A stretch of DNA of 64,000 nt from the NCBI GenBank assembly GCA_007922195.1, contig ML682029.1, positions 1,938,563 through 2,002,562 of the forward strand. The letters run 5' to 3'. Position numbers and translations under genes: made by a program. Shown piece by piece: positions 60,120 to 64,000 of this stretch (its first letter is position 1; the number at the start of each line of letters is the position of its first letter). The notes below the pieces were generated by a model that had not been told where the DNA came from, did not search any database, and was given only the letters and a program-made list of their open reading frames with translations. The DNA comes from Podocnemis expansa (Eukaryota; Chordata; Testudines; Podocnemididae).

Positions 60120-60232
60120 CAGGGGTTCTCAAACTGGGGGCTGTGACTCCTCAGAGGGTGGGGAGGAATGATAACAGTCTGAAATATTTTCAAAGGGGCA
60201 CCTCCGGTAAAAAAAAAGTTTGAGAACCCCAC
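60120..60232. mobile_element. hAT-type element, MER5-like ends
   Basis: The ends CAGGGGTTCTCAAACTGGGG and AGTTTGAGAACCCC are inverted repeats of a widespread vertebrate hAT type. The flanks CTGAAGAG and CTAAAGGG are similar. It is 113 bp long. Confidence 0.7.
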
Positions 60233-60740
60233 CTAAAGGGGAGTAAGTGTTTCTGATGCCACTATCTTTAGAAAAAATGATCAAGGTCTCAACCACAGAG
60301 AAAGAATGTCTTCATCCTTTCTATCTGAATTTCGGTTTGGATTATTACACTCTGGTTGCTTAAAATTTTCCCTGTATTTTCAGCTTGATACTAGAGCATT
60401 CCTTACTTCCTTTCCCGAAGCACTGATGTGTTACTTGCAAACAGTTGTCACATTCCACCTCCGAGATGGCTACGCTTTAGTGGTGGGTTGAGCTATTCCA
60501 GCACAACGCTTACAGACTAGTTCAGCAACTGTGGGATGAAAGTAGCTGTATGGGTAATATTTTCAGAGAAAGCTACTCTTACTAAACTGAACTTGGCTGA
60601 GTGGGGAAAAAAATACCTACAATTCGGCTCAAACTTTCCCAGACTGTAGAAAACTCACCTCCAACAAGCTATATTAGGGCAATAGAACCAAATAAACAAA
60701 TGATGAAATATGTCACCACACAGCGGGTTGCCAAACTCAC

Positions 60741-60793
60741 CATAGAGAGCTGTCCATGTTTGATTAATTACATCTAGACATACAGTTCCTGAC
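60741..60793 (-). CDS. UBE2H: UBE2H exon with the active-site cysteine
   Basis: This 53-bp exon encodes SGTVCLDVINQTWTALY, which contains the catalytic cysteine (Cys87 in the human protein) that carries ubiquitin as a thioester. The acceptor is GTTTCAG and the donor GTGAGT. The exon starts with the last base of an Ala codon and ends with the first base of an Asp codon, so both junctions keep phase with the neighbouring exons. No substitution against the mammalian protein is visible. Confidence 0.97.
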
Positions 60794-61551
60794 CTGAAAC
60801 AGATGGAGAGAATGGAATTAAAACATCTGCAAGTTAGCTAAATACTTTCAGGATTTAACAATTTTAACCCCTCACACTCTTTCCCTACCACCAAGCGGGG
60901 ATCAATTATTACACTTTGGAAGAGCTCAAAAATATATGGCAGCCATAGTGAGTAGGAGAGCTTCCATACTATGTACAGAAACTAGATTTTTCTAAGAAAG
61001 GGAAGAAGAGAATGGGCACAGCAACTTGGAGTCAGTATCTGCATGTTAACAAGATGGAGGAAATCTTAAATTGACTACATGAAAGTGGCCAGGTTTTCGA
61101 AGTATGTGTTTTACATACTTTTATGAACTAATGGCAACTGCCAGAGAAGCTGGTGGGTCTAGTGTTATTCTCTGCCTTGAGAAGATATCTATGAAAAAAG
61201 GAGGACTGGCAACCCTGATCTTCTGAGCCACATGTGCCTTATTTATTTATACGAAGCATCCAGTGTTGCCTCTGCATAAATCACATACAGCTTATGCAGG
61301 ATGTTTCCTAGCCAGTATTGCATACAGCCTGAATCTCTCAAAAATTACCTGTGGGGTAGTTTATGAAACCCTGTCCTCTCAGACCAAATTCTTTCCCTGG
61401 ACCGTTTGCATTAGATTTAGAGGACAGCTTTATCCAAACCTTTTAGCACACTATGGAAAAAGCTACTTTGGCAGTCTTATGAAAGCATAAACACAGCTTG
61501 GATTTGATACTATCCCTAATCAGAAATACCACACACTGAAGATTTACTTAC
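60794..61551 (-). other. UBE2H: UBE2H intron, 0.76 kb
   Basis: Bounded in the sense direction by GTAAGTAAATC and GTTTCAG. No element or additional exon is recognised. Confidence 0.9.
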
Positions 61552-61591
61552 GCTTCGTCAATATTGGGATGGAAAATTTTATTCATGAATC
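61552..61591 (-). CDS. UBE2H: UBE2H exon with the HPN motif
   Basis: This 40-bp exon encodes GFMNKIFHPNIDEA, containing the His-Pro-Asn motif of E2 enzymes, whose Asn stabilises the transition state of ubiquitin transfer. The acceptor is CTTTGCAG and the donor GTAAGT. The first Gly codon needs one G from the exon upstream, which lies above 64000 with the N-terminal coding exons. Confidence 0.96.
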
Positions 61592-62409
61592 CTGCAAAGA
61601 GACATTGATTAATAGCAGAAAACAGCCGCAAGAAAACATAGCACGCTTGGCAAGTAGTTCACACAAAAGAAATGAGCCCTCATCTGAATAATTTCAATGG
61701 AAATCTTGGCTTAGCTATATATAGCTATGTGACCTTTCAAATATACAAGTCTCATTTGACCCTAGGGTCCTCTGCTGTTCCCTTCAAGTACATCAAAAGC
61801 TGCTGTATATGCACAATTGTAGTCCAAGGTTTTGCATCCAGTATTACCTGGAAAAATACTGTCCATCAGAACCACTAAAGCATATAATCTTTTTAGAGAA
61901 AATGCTTTCCAAAGCTGCAGGGTTTTTGGAACAAACACAAAACAAAAAGATCTAAATTTAATATTTGCTCTAAGATTAAACTTTCTTTCTAAAATGCTCT
62001 TTCCAACAAAGGCCTTCTATAAACTTTCAATCTCAACAGTAATCGGCCTCCATAAGGCATTTAGAGGCATATGGTACTACAGATGCATACAGCGAACAGT
62101 TGTCAACATTCTGCTGTACTACTGCAAGAGAACAATTGATGCCTCGGGTTTTTAGCCAATGCAACAAAAGTGTTTCCATGTGGGCATAAACTAAAACCTT
62201 TTCTTATTTTGATGCTGCTTTTTGCTCTGGTTCTAGTTGAGAGTAATGAAAAATTCCATGGTTTAACAGAACAACAAGAATGACACTATAACCCACTTAC
62301 TTTGCACTTTAAGATTACATTTGCTGAACAGCACCTACAGGAACATTTTTTCAGCAGTTCGCTGAGGTTGTTAATCTCATTATTTGTGTTACTGTAGCTA
62401 TCCATGAAC

Positions 62410-62885
62410 CCAAGTTATAGACTTGGACCCCATTAGGCGAAGCATTGTACAGATACAGAGCAAAAAGTCTGACCCTCCCCCAAAGAGCTTGCAAGCTCAG
62501 TAAAAACACAAGAAAGATGGCTAGAGAGAGACAGGGAAAGAAATCATGAGAATATTGGTCAGCACAACAGCTGCCTAGCTGTCGTCAAGTTTTTGTAGGA
62601 ATCCTGGATTAGAGTTTTGAAGCCTAATAATGAGTCAGTTTTCTGGATGGTCACAGGGAGCTCTTCCCAAGCACAGGGGCAGCATGGAAGAAAACACAAA
62701 GGTGCTTGTTTGAAAGTCGGGAAGTGACATCGCTGGTCTGATCGAAGTCAGAAATCAATTTCTCAGTAATGAATGAGACAAATAGGGTGGGCCTAGGATG
62801 TGAAGAGCCTTGAAATAATGACATACAGTAGCTTATTGTTGATGTGATAGAGAAGGAGCAGCCACTGGAAGGATCTAAGTGACTG
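62410..62885 (+). repeat. Old amniote SINE-like element
   Basis: CATTGTACAGATACAGAGC and CCCAAAGAGCTTGCAAGCTC, followed downstream by GATGTGATAGAGAAGGAGC and AGCCACTGGAAGGATC, match the order of a common amniote CORE-type element. The last phrase parallels 19190-19215. Exact family and boundaries are uncertain. Confidence 0.5.
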
Positions 62886-62902
62886 ACTAGGAAAATAGCA
62901 TC

Positions 62903-62985
62903 CGATGAAGCGGGATGTTCTTCCACAAAAGCTCATGCAATAAATAAATGTGCTAGCCCTTAAGTGCCACAGGACTCCTTGTTTG
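62903..62985 (+). mobile_element. Fold-back retroposon copy K, partial
   Basis: It starts near CCGATGAAGCGGGATGTTC and includes AAAGCTCATGCAATAAATAA and AAGTGCCACAGGACTCCTTG. It stops before the constant terminus. No target duplication is obvious. Confidence 0.65.
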
Positions 62986-64000
62986 TTTAATCTGAATATA
63001 ATAATTCTGAATGGATATGAGTAGGGCAAAAAACTGCATTTGTCCCAGTCAGAGAGAAGAGCCACCTGTGAGACAAGAGGCTGAATACCACCTCAGCGTG
63101 AAGTGTGAATAGCACCTCAGAGATCCGCCGCCCCCCGCAATGTAAGAGACTACCTTTCCTGATAAACCTATACTTAGCATGGTATTCTTGTTTGTTATAG
63201 TATACTGTACTAAGTGATGGACATGGTAAAGAGACAGGAACACAATCTCTGCCCAGAAAGCTCTCAATTAACTGTTTCATACACTCTTCCCAAAGGAGGC
63301 CAATGCAGAGTCAGGCATCTGTCTAAAGACCAGATTTTTCAGTCTCTGCAATAAATTCTCAGATTGTGTGGTGATGGCATTGTAACAGGTGCCTCACCAC
63401 GATTGCTCAGGGGATGCAAAGTGATCCCCGTAAAGGCTATTTACCTGTCAATGAGAGGGACGTTTGCACCTGCATCTACTAACTTGCCACTGAATAATTT
63501 CAACTCTTCATAAATCCCTGTCCAGGCTTCCATCACGATTTCATTTCCATCAAAAGCTTTTCAAGATCTTACCATCGCTATTTTCCAGAGTTCAAAATAC
63601 AGTCTCCTTTACTTTTTGCAGCAATCTCACCCTGTAGGCCAGCCCTGCTAAGGGAACACTGTTTGCTAGGTAAGAGATCTGAAATTTCTGCAATAAAGCA
63701 CTGATTTGTCTGTTCTGGTTAGTCTTCTAGTGACAAAGGTCTTCATGGATATAAAATAGGAAGGTGTTTTACCAAATAATTTTAAGGGTGGTTAAATCTT
63801 TGGCGTAAGTTTTATTCTGACCCTAAAAAGGTTAGATATCCTTTAAGGATATCGTCAGCAACAAATATATTTTTGCTGTTTCAGACAAGATTATCAATTT
63901 TATAGTCCCAATGCTGCTCTGCAGTCAACATCGTGTCTCTCCGGTGTTTGAGTTCAGCAAACTGGTGCCTCTGCAACCTTATGCTGGGCTACCCTACGCA

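Larger units (their letters stand above)
49050..60740 (-). other. UBE2H: UBE2H intron carrying the DIRS element
   Basis: An 11.7-kb intron with donor GTGAGTTTGG and acceptor TATTGCAG. More than half is the DIRS element (51658-57865). It also holds a SINE-like patch at about 49265-49450, an A tract near 49590-49611, and hAT-like elements at 50910, 59240 and 60120. No additional exons were found. Confidence 0.9.
61592..64000 (-). other. UBE2H: UBE2H intron extending beyond the window
   Basis: The next upstream UBE2H exon, encoding the segment around the KYPFKSPSI motif, was looked for and is not in the window. The sequence contains an old SINE at 62410-62885 and a fold-back copy at 62903-62985. 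A possible small minus-strand open frame ending at a GT donor near 63440 is treated as a finding only. Confidence 0.8.

Noticed and set aside
3287..62985. Reading the fold-back copies as a tRNA-derived Cry SINE of turtles
   Set aside because: No tRNA-like A and B boxes are seen, and the Cry tRNA-Lys head is absent.
1..64000. CRISPR arrays, tRNA or rRNA genes, prokaryotic operons
   Set aside because: None seen; the repeats are eukaryotic interspersed elements and simple repeats.

Overview
The window is a piece of vertebrate nuclear DNA, most likely from a turtle and at least from a non-avian sauropsid. The evidence is abundant CR1 LINE tails, many hAT-type elements with 8-bp target duplications, a SINE-like family that is common in turtle and crocodilian genomes as I remember them, and a near-complete DIRS-type retrotransposon, a class scarce in birds and mammals. 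The species call is inference. There are no prokaryotic features.

One protein gene is recognised with confidence: UBE2H, on the minus strand. Its last four coding exons lie at 61591-61552, 60793-60741, 49049-48921 and 41490-41366. They join in phase and encode a peptide identical, as far as I recall it, to mammalian UBE2H from about residue 69 to the stop, including the active-site Cys. The first three coding exons must lie above 64000. Sequence below the stop codon, to about 37365, is largely free of repeats and is probably the long 3' UTR.

Positions 1-37300 look intergenic. They hold a GC- and CpG-rich block at 300-960 flanked by inverted CA/TG tracts, a second CpG-rich block at 23250-23620, CR1 fragments, old SINE fragments, hAT-like elements, one well-bounded solo LTR (21998-22978), a second LTR candidate, and about a dozen copies of a fold-back retroposon. 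If gene order matches other vertebrates (NRF1, miR-183/96/182, UBE2H), the left edge points toward the microRNA cluster, but none of the three microRNAs is visible here.

The UBE2H introns carry a second solo LTR (42892-43620), a CR1 copy split by a hAT element with a perfect 8-bp duplication (47140-47670), further hAT-like elements, and a 6.2-kb DIRS element (51658-57865). The DIRS element is in the same orientation as the gene. It has inverted terminal repeats, the internal complementary region typical of the class, and decayed gag, reverse transcriptase/RNase H and tyrosine recombinase frames.

The two most interesting items are the DIRS element with its readable circular-junction design, and the fold-back family. 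The latter has long inverted arms, one constant end, and flanking duplications of 8-13 bp. That combination suggests a self-complementary RNA copied by a LINE-type machinery rather than an ordinary DNA transposon.
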